From Bacteroidales bacterium (lineage in GTDB: Bacteria; Bacteroidota; Bacteroidia; Bacteroidales; F082), in contig WGCY01000033.1 of assembly GCA_015493525.1 (NCBI GenBank), forward strand, positions 1 through 64,000: DNA of 64,000 bases, given 5' to 3'. Each line of letters opens with the position of its first letter. Within the stretch, counting starts at the first letter, position 1. Positions 8,507-17,679 of this stretch are shown here, in pieces. Made by a program: the position numbers and the translations under genes. The notes under the pieces are model-generated. The model saw only the letters and a program-made list of their open reading frames with translations. It ran no database searches and was not told the DNA's origin.

Positions 8507-8980
8507 TTAGCGTGAAATTTCCACAATCTCAAATTCAATATTTCCGGCAGGAACGGAGATTTCTACTTTGTCGCCAACCGATTTACCAAGTAAACCTTTG
8601 GCAATAGGAGAGTTAACGGAAAGTTTTCCACTTTTCAGGTCGGCTTCTTTTTCCGGGACCAAAGTGTAACTCATGGTAGCCCCGTTTTTCAGGTTTTTAA
8701 TCTTTACCTTACTCAGAATCAACACTTTGGTGCTATCCATTTTAGATTCATCAATGATGCGGGCATTTCCGATAATGTTCTGAAGTTTGGATATTTTTAA
8801 CTCTAACAGTCCCTGGGCATCTTTGGCGGCATCATATTCTGCGTTTTCCGACAGGTCTCCTTTGTCGCGTGCTTCTGCAATGGCCTCAGATATTTTTCGG
8901 CGTTCAACCCGTGTGAGATAGTCCAGCTCATCGCGTAATTTCTGTAGTCCTTCTTCTGTGTAATATTTTGCCTCTGCCAT
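8507..8980 (-). CDS. greA: Transcription elongation factor GreA
   Basis: The 157-residue protein has the normal GreA length. Residues 1-75 form the coiled coil that enters the secondary channel of RNA polymerase, with the acidic tip GDLSENAEYDAAKDAQ carrying D42 and E45, the residues that hold the catalytic magnesium. Residues 80-157 form the FKBP-like globular domain with PEKEADLKSGKLSVNSPIAKGLLGK. GreA makes backtracked polymerase cleave its transcript. The leader contains a strong hairpin immediately after the promoter (see 9017-9046), which suggests control by early termination or by leader stability. Confidence 0.95.
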   Translation of the reverse strand: MAEAKYYTEEGLQKLRDELDYLTRVERRKISEAIAEARDKGDLSENAEYDAAKDAQGLLELKISKLQNIIGNARIIDESKMDSTKVLILSKVKIKNLKNGATMSYTLVPEKEADLKSGKLSVNSPIAKGLLGKSVGDKVEISVPAGNIEFEIVEISR

Positions 8981-9016
8981 GGTATAATGATTTTAGTTTC
9001 AAGTATTAAAAACATA

Positions 9017-9046
9017 AAAGACCCCAAACCAATGATGGGGCCTTTT
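9017..9046 (-). terminator. Hairpin with U-tract in the greA leader (possible attenuator)
   Basis: Read on the minus strand, AAAAGGCCCC pairs with GGGGTCTTTT across an 11-base loop: ten pairs including one G-U. It is followed by TATGTTTTT. The hairpin begins a few bases after the predicted transcription start and ends 37 bases before the greA start codon. Its shape is that of an intrinsic terminator. In E. coli the greA leader also contains a terminator that yields short GraL RNAs, so an analogous short RNA or attenuator is plausible here. A simple 5' stability hairpin is the alternative. Confidence 0.5.
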
Positions 9047-9052
9047 CTGCTG

Positions 9053-9060
9053 CAAAGATA
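9053..9060 (-). promoter_or_regulatory. -7 box of the greA promoter
   Basis: On the minus strand this reads TATCTTTG, a perfect TAnnTTTG. Transcription would begin about 5-8 bases downstream, so the leader hairpin would form at the very 5' end of the RNA. Confidence 0.45.
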
Positions 9061-9085
9061 TAAATAAGTTGTTTTGAAAAAAAAA

Positions 9086-9117
9086 CTTGCGCAGATAAGA
9101 TGTTTTATCTATTTTTG
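9086..9117 (+). promoter_or_regulatory. Promoter of the outer-membrane barrel gene at 9160
   Basis: TATTTTTG at 9110-9117 matches the -7 consensus, and CTTG at 9086-9089, 20 bases upstream, is one base off the -33 element TTTG. It is divergent from the greA promoter about 50 bases away. Confidence 0.5.
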
Positions 9118-9159
9118 GCCAACAAACAAAACAATTATCTTATTTAAAATCTTAAAATT

Positions 9160-9783
9160 ATGAAAAAAATTAGCTTACTATTGATGGCCATTCTTATGAG
9201 TGGGCTTATGTACGGGCAGTTTCATATCGGGCCACAGATTGGTTATACGGCATCAAAGCTTTCGTATAAAGGCTCTGATATTTCAAACGGACTGAAACAC
9301 AACATGCTTGTGGGTGTGTTTATGCGCATTGGAAAAAAAATATACATACAGCCCGAAGTAAATTACATGACACAGGGCAGCGTGTTTAAATTTCCCCTGA
9401 CGGGAGGCAGTGCTTCTTTTGTGGAACAGAATGTTTCCCTGAAATCCATTCAGGTCCCTTTGAGTCTTGGATGGCGTATTCTCAACGCCAAAGTTGTTAA
9501 ACTGAGAATTTTTGGCGGGGCTACGGCAAACTTTATTATCAATAAAGATATTCAACATGTATTACATCCAGGAGAATACCTTACAAAAGATGATTTCAAA
9601 GACCTTCAGTGGCAGTATCAGTTAGGTGTTGGGGTGGATGTTCTTATGTTTGCCATTGATGTCAAATATTATGGTGGTATTAACGACCTGTTTAACGGAA
9701 ATGTTACATACGACAACCAGACCCATGCGGTTTCGGGAGCTGCCAATGTATTTGAGGTTACCCTCGGCTGGAAGATTTTGTAA
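9160..9783 (+). CDS. Outer-membrane beta-barrel protein (porin-like, PF13568 type)
   Basis: The 207-residue protein has a short signal peptide (1-19, ending LMYGQ) and begins the mature part with FHIGPQIGYTASKLSY, typical of the small eight-stranded barrels that are abundant in Bacteroidota. Alternating hydrophobic strands such as YIQPEVNYMTQGSV and IQVPLSLGWRI support the barrel, and the last strand FEVTLGWKIL closes it. The function is unknown; relatives include PorT-like type IX secretion parts and generic outer-membrane proteins, but I see nothing to choose among them. Confidence 0.8.
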   Translation: MKKISLLLMAILMSGLMYGQFHIGPQIGYTASKLSYKGSDISNGLKHNMLVGVFMRIGKKIYIQPEVNYMTQGSVFKFPLTGGSASFVEQNVSLKSIQVPLSLGWRILNAKVVKLRIFGGATANFIINKDIQHVLHPGEYLTKDDFKDLQWQYQLGVGVDVLMFAIDVKYYGGINDLFNGNVTYDNQTHAVSGAANVFEVTLGWKIL

Positions 9784-9815
9784 ATTCCGGCTTAAGCATT
9801 ACAAAGAAATGTCAG

Positions 9816-9823
9816 TACTTTTG
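9816..9823 (+). promoter_or_regulatory. -7 box of the gldB promoter
   Basis: TACTTTTG matches TAnnTTTG and lies 46 bases before the gldB start codon. Confidence 0.4.
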
Positions 9824-9869
9824 TACCGGCATTTTTTTGTGCCCGGTCGTTAACAAATTCCGGTATGAT

Positions 9870-10877
9870 ATGAATAAACAAACCGTTTTCTCCATTTTTC
9901 TGCTTTCCCTGCTTTCGGCTACCCTGTTTTCGTGCCATCACGCCCGGCGGAATATTCCCGAGGTTCCCAAAAGCAAACTCCCCAAAGTACAGGTTCAGGT
10001 CCATCGTTACGGAAAAGCCCTGTTTGGCATTGATTTGAAAAACTTTCAGACAGGTTTAAAAAAAATTAAGCCTGAATTTCAGCCGTTTTTGAATGCCAAC
10101 CTCAACGATACGGCCAATGTAAACAAGCTATACCGTTATGTTACCGATACGCAGATACGGTATGTTTACCATAAGGCCATGCAGGTTTTTCCGGATCTGA
10201 ACCGGGAGCAACAACAATTGCAATCAGCTTTTGCACACATAAAATATTACTATCCGCATGATCACCTCCCCGAAGTTTTCACGTATGTTTCCGATTTGTA
10301 TTACGAGCAGCCGGTCATGGTGCAGAATAATGTGGTGGTAGTGGCCCTGGACGATTATCTTGGCGAGAAATTCCCGTTGTACGCCGATTTAAACATCCCA
10401 AAATACCATCGCCGCTGTATGACGAAAAAAAACATGGTGGTGGACATTGTTAAAGCACTGTACCAAAATGATTTCCGTCAGAAGATATATCCTAAAACAC
10501 TGCTGGACAATATGTTGGAGGCAGGAAAAGAACTTTATTTTCTGGATGCCATGCTTCCGGATGTTGCCGATACGTTGAAAATTTGTTATACGGAGAAGCA
10601 ATTACAATGGATGAAAAAGAACAAAAAAGCAGTGTGGGCCGTCCTGGTAAAAAACAGGTTTTTGTATTCTTCCGATTATATGCTTATCAACAAAATGACG
10701 CAACCGGGGCCGTTTAGTGATGGTTTTTCACATGCTTCTCCGCCGGCCATGGCAAAATGGTTTGGATGGCAAATGGCCTGTAAATACATGGGCCGGCATC
10801 CGAAAATGACACTCCGCGAGTTTCTTAAAATGAAAGATGCCCAGACTTTTCTCGAAGAATCCGGTTATAAACCCTGA
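9870..10877 (+). CDS. gldB: Gliding motility lipoprotein GldB
   Basis: With the start at 9870 the 335-residue protein has a lipoprotein signal with lipobox LFSC (Cys22). The region after it, VQVHRYGKALFGIDLKNF, matches the conserved opening of GldB (xxRxxxxLFxxD), and near the C-terminus PPAMAKWFGWQMACKYM matches the G[RK]xxxWxGWQIVxxYM block. GldB is required for gliding and linked to type IX secretion in Flavobacterium; its molecular role is not known. It is separated from gldE-gldD by about 7 kb. Its last 13 bases overlap the 3' end of glyS on the other strand. Confidence 0.85.
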   Translation: MNKQTVFSIFLLSLLSATLFSCHHARRNIPEVPKSKLPKVQVQVHRYGKALFGIDLKNFQTGLKKIKPEFQPFLNANLNDTANVNKLYRYVTDTQIRYVYHKAMQVFPDLNREQQQLQSAFAHIKYYYPHDHLPEVFTYVSDLYYEQPVMVQNNVVVVALDDYLGEKFPLYADLNIPKYHRRCMTKKNMVVDIVKALYQNDFRQKIYPKTLLDNMLEAGKELYFLDAMLPDVADTLKICYTEKQLQWMKKNKKAVWAVLVKNRFLYSSDYMLINKMTQPGPFSDGFSHASPPAMAKWFGWQMACKYMGRHPKMTLREFLKMKDAQTFLEESGYKP

Positions 10878-12400
10878 GTTTTCATTGCCAGGCTTTGGGC
10901 CACAATGCCTGAAATTTCATTCATGGGAATCCGTTTTTGTTGCATGCTGTCGCGTTCACGCAGTGTAACGGTATTGTCTTCCAGTGTTTGATGGTCAACG
11001 GTTACACAATAAGGTGTTCCAATGGCATCATGGCGGCGGTAGCGTTTCCCGATGGTGTCTTTTTCTTCATAAAAACACATGAAATCACCTTTTAGGCCAT
11101 CCATAATTTCGCGGGCTTTTTCCGGCAGACCGTCTTTTTTGGTTAACGGGAAAACGGCAATTTTGTAAGGGGCCAGAAACGGGGGCAGTTTCATAACCAC
11201 CCGCTGTGTACCGCCCTCCAGCTCTTCTTCGGTGTAGGCATTGCTGAGGATGGCCAGGAACATACGGTCAAGTCCGATGGAAGTTTCGATGACATAAGGC
11301 ACATAGCTTTCGTTGATTTCCGAATCGAAATAACGAAGTTTTTTACCGGAATATTTTTCGTGGGCACCCAGGTCGAAATTGGTACGCGAATGGATGCCTT
11401 CCAGCTCTTTGAACCCCATGGGAAATTCAAACTCAATGTCGGCGGCGGCATTGGCATAATGTGCCAGTTTGTCGTGGTCGTGGAAACGGAATTTCTCTGC
11501 CGGGATACCGGTGGAGAGGTGCCAGTTCATACGCCTTTCTTTCCACGTCTTGTACCATTCCATCTCCGTTCCGGGACGGACAAAAAACTGCATCTCCATC
11601 TGTTCAAATTCGCGCATGCGAAAGATAAACTGGCGGGCGACAATTTCATTTCTGAAAGCTTTCCCTGTTTGGGCGATGCCAAAGGGGATTTTCATGCGGG
11701 AAGTCTTCTGCACATTCAGGTAATTCACAAAAATACCCTGGGCCGTCTCCGGACGGAGATAAATTTCGGAAGCACCGTCTGCAGTAGAACCCATTTGTGT
11801 GGAAAACATCAGGTTAAACTGACGTACTTCCGTCCAGTTTTTGGAGCCCGAAACCGGATCGGCAATACCAAGGTCTTCAATCAGTTGTTTGATGGCGGCC
11901 ATATCCGAACGGTCCATGGCGGGATAGAGCCTGTTTTTTATCTCTTCTGTTTTTTGGCGGTTGGCTACCACGCGCGGATTTGTTTCCAAAAATTGCTGTT
12001 CATCGAAGCTGTCGCCGAACCGCTTGCGGGCTTTGGCAACCTCTTTGTTTGTTTTGGCTTCTATCTTGGCGAGATAGTCTTCTACCAGCACATCGGCACG
12101 GTACCGTTTTTTCGAATCTTTGTTGTCGATGAGCGGATCACTGAACGCATCCACATGTCCGGAAGCTTTCCAAACCGTGGGATGCATAAAAATAGCCGCA
12201 TCAAGGCCGACAATATTTTCATGCATTTGCACCATGGCTTTCCACCAGTAATTGCGAATATTCTTTTTCAGTTCCACCCCATTCGGGCCATAATCATATA
12301 CGGCACTCAGCCCATCATAAATATCACTCGATGGGAAAACAAATCCGTACTCTTTTGCGTGTGCAATAATTTTTTTTAATAAATCTTGTTGTTGTGCCAT
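10865..12400 (-). CDS. glyS: Glycine-tRNA ligase (homodimeric, class II)
   Basis: The start at 12400 gives 511 residues opening MAQQQDLLKKIIAHAKEYGF, normal for the single-chain GlyRS used by Bacteroidota. Visible class II signatures include the motif 1 region GVELKKNIRNYWW, the GlyRS block YLRPETAQGIFVNY and motif 2 with FRNEI near residue 255, then ETSIGLDRMFLAIL as motif 3. The C-terminal anticodon domain begins at about 415 (PPFLAPYKIAVFPL). It charges tRNA-Gly in the cytoplasm. An upstream in-frame start at 12466 would add 22 residues and is unlikely. Confidence 0.96.
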   Translation of the reverse strand: MAQQQDLLKKIIAHAKEYGFVFPSSDIYDGLSAVYDYGPNGVELKKNIRNYWWKAMVQMHENIVGLDAAIFMHPTVWKASGHVDAFSDPLIDNKDSKKRYRADVLVEDYLAKIEAKTNKEVAKARKRFGDSFDEQQFLETNPRVVANRQKTEEIKNRLYPAMDRSDMAAIKQLIEDLGIADPVSGSKNWTEVRQFNLMFSTQMGSTADGASEIYLRPETAQGIFVNYLNVQKTSRMKIPFGIAQTGKAFRNEIVARQFIFRMREFEQMEMQFFVRPGTEMEWYKTWKERRMNWHLSTGIPAEKFRFHDHDKLAHYANAAADIEFEFPMGFKELEGIHSRTNFDLGAHEKYSGKKLRYFDSEINESYVPYVIETSIGLDRMFLAILSNAYTEEELEGGTQRVVMKLPPFLAPYKIAVFPLTKKDGLPEKAREIMDGLKGDFMCFYEEKDTIGKRYRRHDAIGTPYCVTVDHQTLEDNTVTLRERDSMQQKRIPMNEISGIVAQSLAMKTQGL

Positions 12401-12677
12401 AATGCTGAATTTTAAGTGCGCAAAATTACAAATATTCGGAGAGGGTGAAAAATAATTCCTATTCATCTTTCATTAGAACATGAAACACCTCTGTTTTGTT
12501 TGCCTTTTGCCAATGAAGCCGTTTAAATTTTAAGCTAAAACCTAAATATAAAATCTTGTAAATCAATCAATAGGCATACTCTATCAATGGGAAAGCCCGT
12601 CCCGGCTGACGGCGAAAGGGGAGACTTTCTCATTTTGCCCATCACTCGCTTTCTTTTGCCGGTAACACGTTCCGTTT

Positions 12678-13130
12678 TTACTTTTTCATCCATTCAAACA
12701 GCCGGTAATGTTCGCCATCCATGCCGAGTTTACGGTAAACATCTATGGCACGCCGGTTGGTTTTGTCCACATAAAGACGTATGCCGGCAATAGTCGAATC
12801 TTCAGCAGCCCATTTTTTAATGTGTGCGTACATATTTTTGAAAACACCCTGTTTCCTGTATTCGGGAAGCACATAAACCGACTGTATCCATAATACAGTT
12901 TTGTTGCGCCAATCGCTCCATTCATAGGTGATAAGCAAAGAAGCCACCACTTCGCCTTCCGCTTCGGCCACAAAGTATTTTCCCTTTTCGGGATTACGCA
13001 GTACATGCATAACCCCTTCTGCGAGAAGTGTTTTATCTAAAGTCAGATCTTCTGTCTCTTTGGCCATTTTAGCCTGAAAACCTGCAATTATTTCCCGGTC
13101 TTCTTCTGTTGCCAACCTGATTTGTACCAT
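12678..13130 (-). CDS. GNAT family N-acetyltransferase
   Basis: From the ATG at 13130 the product is 150 residues and spans a complete GNAT fold: LATEEDREII at the start, the motif A strand VLWIQSVYVLPEYRKQGVFK near residue 85-105 (the R-x-x-G-V/I acetyl-CoA loop is present as RKQGVF), and motif B with AVDVYRKLGM-type sequence (AIDVYRKLGM) near the end. The substrate cannot be told. It is divergent from purF, and its promoter overlaps the upstream region of that gene. Confidence 0.88.
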   Translation of the reverse strand: MVQIRLATEEDREIIAGFQAKMAKETEDLTLDKTLLAEGVMHVLRNPEKGKYFVAEAEGEVVASLLITYEWSDWRNKTVLWIQSVYVLPEYRKQGVFKNMYAHIKKWAAEDSTIAGIRLYVDKTNRRAIDVYRKLGMDGEHYRLFEWMKK

Positions 13131-13160
13131 GATTTTTAATAATTTTGGAAAATAAATATT

Positions 13161-13168
13161 CAAAGATA
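13161..13168 (-). promoter_or_regulatory. -7 box for the GNAT gene
   Basis: The minus strand reads TATCTTTG, a perfect TAnnTTTG, 30 bases before the start codon. It lies inside the 57-base gap between the divergent GNAT and purF genes. Confidence 0.45.
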
Positions 13169-13186
13169 GAATTATCTTTTAAAACC

Positions 13187-15088
13187 ATGAGCGAAGCGAT
13201 AAAACACGAATGTGGCATTGCCCTCGTAAGGCTGCTAAAACCGTTGGAGTACTATCAGGGAAAATATGGAAGTTCCCTTTATGGCCTTCAGAAATTGCAT
13301 CTACTCATGCAGAAACAGCACAACCGGGGGCAGGATGGTGCCGGCATGGCTTGTATTAAATTTGATTTACCACCGGGCAGCAAATACATAAACCGTGTGC
13401 GTTCCAACAGCGCTGCCCCCATCAAGACTATTTTTGACAAGGTGTATAAAGAGCTGGAAGTCATTCGGCGAAAGCATCCAAAGCGACTTGATGATGTGGA
13501 GTGGCTGAAAAACAATGTGGCTTTTATCGGGGAACTTTTTCTCGGACACCTGCGATATGGCACCTACGGTGGCAACGATGTGAAAAACCTGCATCCGCTC
13601 AAAAGGGCCAACAACTGGAAAACCCGCAACCTGTTGCTGGCCGGCAATTTCAATATGACCAACAACGATGAACTACTGGAACACTTAATCGGTTTAGGGC
13701 AGTATCCGCAGGAGACTTCGGATACCGTTACCGTGCTGGAAAAAATCGGCCACTTTTTGGACGAGGAGAACGAACGGCTTTACAGGAAGTTGAAAAAAAG
13801 CGGGATTTCTAAAAAAGAAGCTACTGCCGAGATTATTGACAAACTTAATCTGTTGCCCATATTGCGGGAATCAGCCAAGCGGTGGGATGGCGGTTATGTC
13901 ATCAGCGGATTGCTGGGGCACGGCGATGCTTTTGTGATGCGCGACCCGGCAGGCATTCGTCCTGCTTTTTATTATGCCGATGATGAAATAGTGACTGCCG
14001 CTTCGGAACGCCCTGTTATTCAGACGGCTTTGAATGTTCCGATAGAAAAAATACGGGAGTTGGAACCGGCTCACGCCCTGATAATCCGGAAAAACGGAGA
14101 GCTTATCAACGAAGCTTTTATGGAGCCGTTGCCTAAAAAGGCCTGTTCGTTCGAGCGCATTTACTTCTCTCGCGGTACCGACCGGGATATTTATCTTGAA
14201 CGGAAAAAGTTAGGAAAACTGCTGGGAAATCCTGTTTTGGAAGCCATCGACTACGACTTGAAAAACACGGTGTTTTCTTATATTCCCAATACGGCTTCCG
14301 TGGCTTTTCAGGGGTTGGTTGAACAGCTGAACCTGTTTTCAGCCGAACAAATTAAGGAAAAGATTCTTTCTGAACCCGGAAAGCTTTCCAAAGAGAGACT
14401 GGATGTCATTTTCTCCCACCGGCCACGTGTGGAAACCATTGCCGTAAAGGATGCCAAATTGCGGACTTTTATTGCCACCGATAACCAGCGTGACGATTTG
14501 GTAGCCCATGTGTATGATGTAACTTACGGTGTGGTTCGTGACAATATTGATACACTCGTGGTGCTGGACGATTCCATTGTGCGCGGTACCACGCTCAGGC
14601 AGAGTATTATCCGTATCCTCGACCGGCTGCATCCCAAAAAATTACTGATTGTCTCTTCGGCTCCGCAAATCCGTTATCCCGACTGTTACGGTATCGACAT
14701 GGCCCGGCTGGGAGATTTTGTGGCTTTTCGGGCTGCCATCGCGCTGCTTAAGGAACACCATCTCGAAAACATTATTAACGAGGTATATGCCAAAGCCAAA
14801 GCACAGGAGAGCCTGCCGAAAGAACAGATTATCAACCCTGTGAAAGACATATACAAGCCTTTCACACCACAGCAGATTTCAGATAAAATTGCGCAACTCG
14901 TTACCTCTCCGGAGGTAAAAGCCGAAGTTGCCGTGATTTACCAAAGCATTGAAAACCTGCACCAGGCTATTCCGCATCACAAAGGCGACTGGTATTTCAC
15001 CGGCGATTATCCCACACCGGGAGGCAACAAAGTGGTGAACCAGGCTTTTATTAACTATGTGGAAGGACGAAAAGGCAGAGCGTACTGA
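13187..15088 (+). CDS. purF: Amidophosphoribosyltransferase (long Bacteroidota form)
   Basis: The start at 13187 gives 633 residues. The N-terminal class II glutamine amidotransferase domain would be activated by cleavage before Cys9 (MSEAIKHE then CGIALVRL), as in PurF proteins with a short propeptide. The glutaminase signature HNRGQDGAG and the GHLRYGTYGGN block follow. The C-terminal phosphoribosyltransferase domain has LVVLDDSIVRGTTLRQS, the PRPP-binding loop. The protein is longer than the usual 470-500 residues because of inserted segments (about 190-240 and at the C-terminus), a form known in Bacteroidota. It catalyses the first step of purine synthesis. A start at 13145 (TTG) would put 14 extra residues before the propeptide and is rejected. 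Confidence 0.88.
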   Translation: MSEAIKHECGIALVRLLKPLEYYQGKYGSSLYGLQKLHLLMQKQHNRGQDGAGMACIKFDLPPGSKYINRVRSNSAAPIKTIFDKVYKELEVIRRKHPKRLDDVEWLKNNVAFIGELFLGHLRYGTYGGNDVKNLHPLKRANNWKTRNLLLAGNFNMTNNDELLEHLIGLGQYPQETSDTVTVLEKIGHFLDEENERLYRKLKKSGISKKEATAEIIDKLNLLPILRESAKRWDGGYVISGLLGHGDAFVMRDPAGIRPAFYYADDEIVTAASERPVIQTALNVPIEKIRELEPAHALIIRKNGELINEAFMEPLPKKACSFERIYFSRGTDRDIYLERKKLGKLLGNPVLEAIDYDLKNTVFSYIPNTASVAFQGLVEQLNLFSAEQIKEKILSEPGKLSKERLDVIFSHRPRVETIAVKDAKLRTFIATDNQRDDLVAHVYDVTYGVVRDNIDTLVVLDDSIVRGTTLRQSIIRILDRLHPKKLLIVSSAPQIRYPDCYGIDMARLGDFVAFRAAIALLKEHHLENIINEVYAKAKAQESLPKEQIINPVKDIYKPFTPQQISDKIAQLVTSPEVKAEVAVIYQSIENLHQAIPHHKGDWYFTGDYPTPGGNKVVNQAFINYVEGRKGRAY

Positions 15089-15106
15089 GTAATAACAATA
15101 AAACAC

Positions 15107-15880
15107 ATGATACCAAAAAAAATTCATTACTGTTGGCTAAGTGGAGAACCTATACCAAAAAAATTAAATAATTGTATTAATTCTTGGAAAAAATTAATGC
15201 CTGATTATGAATTAATTTTGTGGGACACAAACCGTTTTGATATTAACTCAAATCGATTTGTTAAAGAGGCCTTTTTGAAAAAGAAATGGGCTTTTGCCGC
15301 AGATTATATTCGTATTTATGCCTTATATAATGAAGGAGGTATTTATTTGGACTCAGATGTCTTAGTGAAAAAAAGATTTGATAAATTTTTAAGTTCAGAT
15401 TTTTTTACAGCTATGGAATACCATTATGATACCGTATACGAACACAAAACGTGGGAATTATTAAATAATGACGGTACTTCAAAATCATCTGCTAACAAAG
15501 AAGGAATTGGGATTCAGGCTGCTGTTCTTGGAGCGATAAAAGGACATCCTTTTTTAAAAGATTGTTTAGATTTTTATAGTACCCAAAAGTTTATACTTGA
15601 TAATGGTAAATTATTTAATCAGTTCATTGCACCTGGAATTTATGCAATGATTGCTGAAAAATACGGATTCCGATATGTCGATGAATTACAACATTTAGAA
15701 AATAATATGCTTATATTACCTTCGGATACTTTTGCCGGAACACCAACGGAGGCAAAAGATACCTCATATGCCATACATTATTGTTATGGCAGTTGGAGGG
15801 ACAAAAAAACCATTCCGTTAACTACTAGGATTGTACGGAAATTTAAAACATTGTTTAAAAACCGGTTCATAATGTTTTAG
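15107..15880 (+). CDS. Glycosyltransferase family 32 (OCH1/capsular type)
   Basis: The 257-residue protein opens MIPKKIHYCWLSGEPIPKKL, the characteristic GT32 start (IPKxIHxxWxG), and has the metal-binding DxD motif at D82-S83-D84 inside GGIYLDSDVLV. GT32 enzymes add mannose, galactose or related sugars to surface polysaccharides, and the protein has no signal peptide. The DNA is much richer in A and T, with many AAT, TTA and ATA codons, than purF before it and the dipeptidase after it. No other polysaccharide genes are adjacent. A single gene acquired by transfer is the likely explanation. Confidence 0.88.
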   Translation: MIPKKIHYCWLSGEPIPKKLNNCINSWKKLMPDYELILWDTNRFDINSNRFVKEAFLKKKWAFAADYIRIYALYNEGGIYLDSDVLVKKRFDKFLSSDFFTAMEYHYDTVYEHKTWELLNNDGTSKSSANKEGIGIQAAVLGAIKGHPFLKDCLDFYSTQKFILDNGKLFNQFIAPGIYAMIAEKYGFRYVDELQHLENNMLILPSDTFAGTPTEAKDTSYAIHYCYGSWRDKKTIPLTTRIVRKFKTLFKNRFIMF

Positions 15881-15948
15881 CAAATGTTGTAAAATAAAAA
15901 CTCCTGATTCTCAAATAAATAAAATCAAGACCTAAAAAACAATTACCC

Positions 15949-17520
15949 ATGAAAAAGACAATTACCATTTTACTGTCCCTCTTTGTCGGTATCTATTCTA
16001 TGGCCTGCACCAACATTATGGTAACACGTGGTGCTTCCGCAGATGGCAGCACTTTTCTGGTTTACCTCAACGATGGTGAATGGCTTTACCACCTGAATAC
16101 CACACCGGCTGCTGACCACGATGTGAACGACTCACTGGTTTACACCAGCCTTTCAGGAAAGAAGTACAAAATTGCACAGGTGGCCCATACTTGTGCCATT
16201 GTGGGATTTCAAATCAACGAATACCAACTGGCCATTGGCGAAACTACTTTTATCGGTCGTACGGAGCTGTGGGACAAAACCAAACCGCTGAAATACTGGG
16301 ATTTGATGCGGCTGGCATTGCTCAGGGCAAAAACTGCCCGCGAAGCCATAAAAGTGATGACTTCGCTGGTGAAAAAATACGGTTACGGCAGCGAGGGAGA
16401 ATCTTTTTCCATCGCCGACCCCAACGAAGCCTGGTTGTTGGAAATGGTCGGAACAGGTGGCAAAGGCGGTGCTATCTGGGTGGCCCGCCGTGTTCCGGAC
16501 GGTATGATGACTGCCCACGCCAACCACTCACGTATCGGGACTTTCCCTCTGCACGACCCGGAAAACTGCCTCTACTCCAAAAATGTGATCAAGTTTGCCA
16601 AAAAGAGGGGCTACTGGAACCCCAAATCAGGGAAGCCGTTTGCCTTTAACAACGCCTATGACCCACCTTCGCCGGCACATTTAAAATATACCGAAACCCG
16701 CGTGTGGAGCATCTTTCGCAGGGCAGCACCCTCACAGCATTTTTCCATGGCATACAACCGGGGTGTGCCGGGAGCCAAACGCTATCCGCTGTTCATAAAA
16801 CCCGACAAAAAACTGCGTTTACAGGATGTTTTTGCACTGGTGCGCGACCATTACGAAGGTACACCGCTGGACATGACAAAAATTCCGGAAGGTGGTCCTT
16901 TTGGCAATCCCAACCGGGTACGGCCATTGGAATGGAAAACTGATTCGGCCGGTTATTCCTGGGAAAGACCTATCTCCACCTACAACACGGCTTTTTCTTT
17001 TGTGGCGCAACTCCGTAATTTTTTGCCTGACAATGTGGGCGGCCTCATCTGGTTTGGCGAGGACGACACCTACACCAACTGCTATTTCCCTGTTTATTGC
17101 AGCGTTACGGATGTGGCCAGGCCCTATAAAGTCGGGGATATTTACCACTATTCCCCAAAATCGGCCTGGTGGGTTTTCAATTTTGCCGCCAACTATGCCA
17201 ATACGCGTTACGATTTGATATCGAAAGACATCCGTAAAGTACAGCATGAACTGGAAAGTAAGTTTATCCATCAGCAGGATTCTATTGAGAAAATCGCTTT
17301 GCAAAAAAAAGGGGCACAACGTATTGCTTTCCTGACAAATTATTCAAAAGCAGCGGGTAACCTGGTTTATCACCGATGGGTGGAATTAGGTAATGAGTTA
17401 ATAACCAAATACAATGATGGTTACATCAAAGAGGGCAGGCACACAAAAGCTGTTCCTTACCCCAAAGCATGGCGTGATGACATCATCCGGCAAAATCCGG
17501 AAAAGCACAAAATCAGATAA
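15949..17520 (+). CDS. C69 family (PepD-like) dipeptidase, exported
   Basis: The 523-residue protein has a signal peptide of 19 residues ending YSMA, followed directly by Cys20 in CTNIMVTRGASADGS, the N-terminal nucleophile motif of family C69 Ntn-hydrolases. Further family blocks include EYQLAIGETTFIGR, GESFSIADPNEAWLLEMVG and PDGMMTAHANHSRI. The normal length for exported members is about 500-580 residues. It probably cleaves dipeptides in the periplasm. A paralogue lies at 23436-25193. The catalytic cysteine could look like a lipobox, but the residue at -3 is serine rather than leucine, and loss of the free amino group by lipidation would inactivate the enzyme. Confidence 0.88.
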   Translation: MKKTITILLSLFVGIYSMACTNIMVTRGASADGSTFLVYLNDGEWLYHLNTTPAADHDVNDSLVYTSLSGKKYKIAQVAHTCAIVGFQINEYQLAIGETTFIGRTELWDKTKPLKYWDLMRLALLRAKTAREAIKVMTSLVKKYGYGSEGESFSIADPNEAWLLEMVGTGGKGGAIWVARRVPDGMMTAHANHSRIGTFPLHDPENCLYSKNVIKFAKKRGYWNPKSGKPFAFNNAYDPPSPAHLKYTETRVWSIFRRAAPSQHFSMAYNRGVPGAKRYPLFIKPDKKLRLQDVFALVRDHYEGTPLDMTKIPEGGPFGNPNRVRPLEWKTDSAGYSWERPISTYNTAFSFVAQLRNFLPDNVGGLIWFGEDDTYTNCYFPVYCSVTDVARPYKVGDIYHYSPKSAWWVFNFAANYANTRYDLISKDIRKVQHELESKFIHQQDSIEKIALQKKGAQRIAFLTNYSKAAGNLVYHRWVELGNELITKYNDGYIKEGRHTKAVPYPKAWRDDIIRQNPEKHKIR

Positions 17521-17679
17521 AAAACATTGATACCCCGATAACACTCAACACGGCACCGGCAATTTCTCCAAAATGTGATGAAAACATTTCCGGGTATTAA
17601 GTAATTACTCGTATCTAACAAATGTCTATTCTATTGAAACACTGTGTTTTAACGTGATTTTCTTTCCGTAACCACCACC

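Noticed and set aside
9017-9046. Terminator of a plus-strand transcript before the barrel gene
   Set aside because: The promoter for the barrel gene lies downstream of it and no plus-strand gene ends here, so it belongs to the greA leader on the minus strand.
11360-12379. 339-codon plus-strand ORF opposite glyS
   Set aside because: Shadow of a well-conserved tRNA ligase gene with all motifs on the minus strand.
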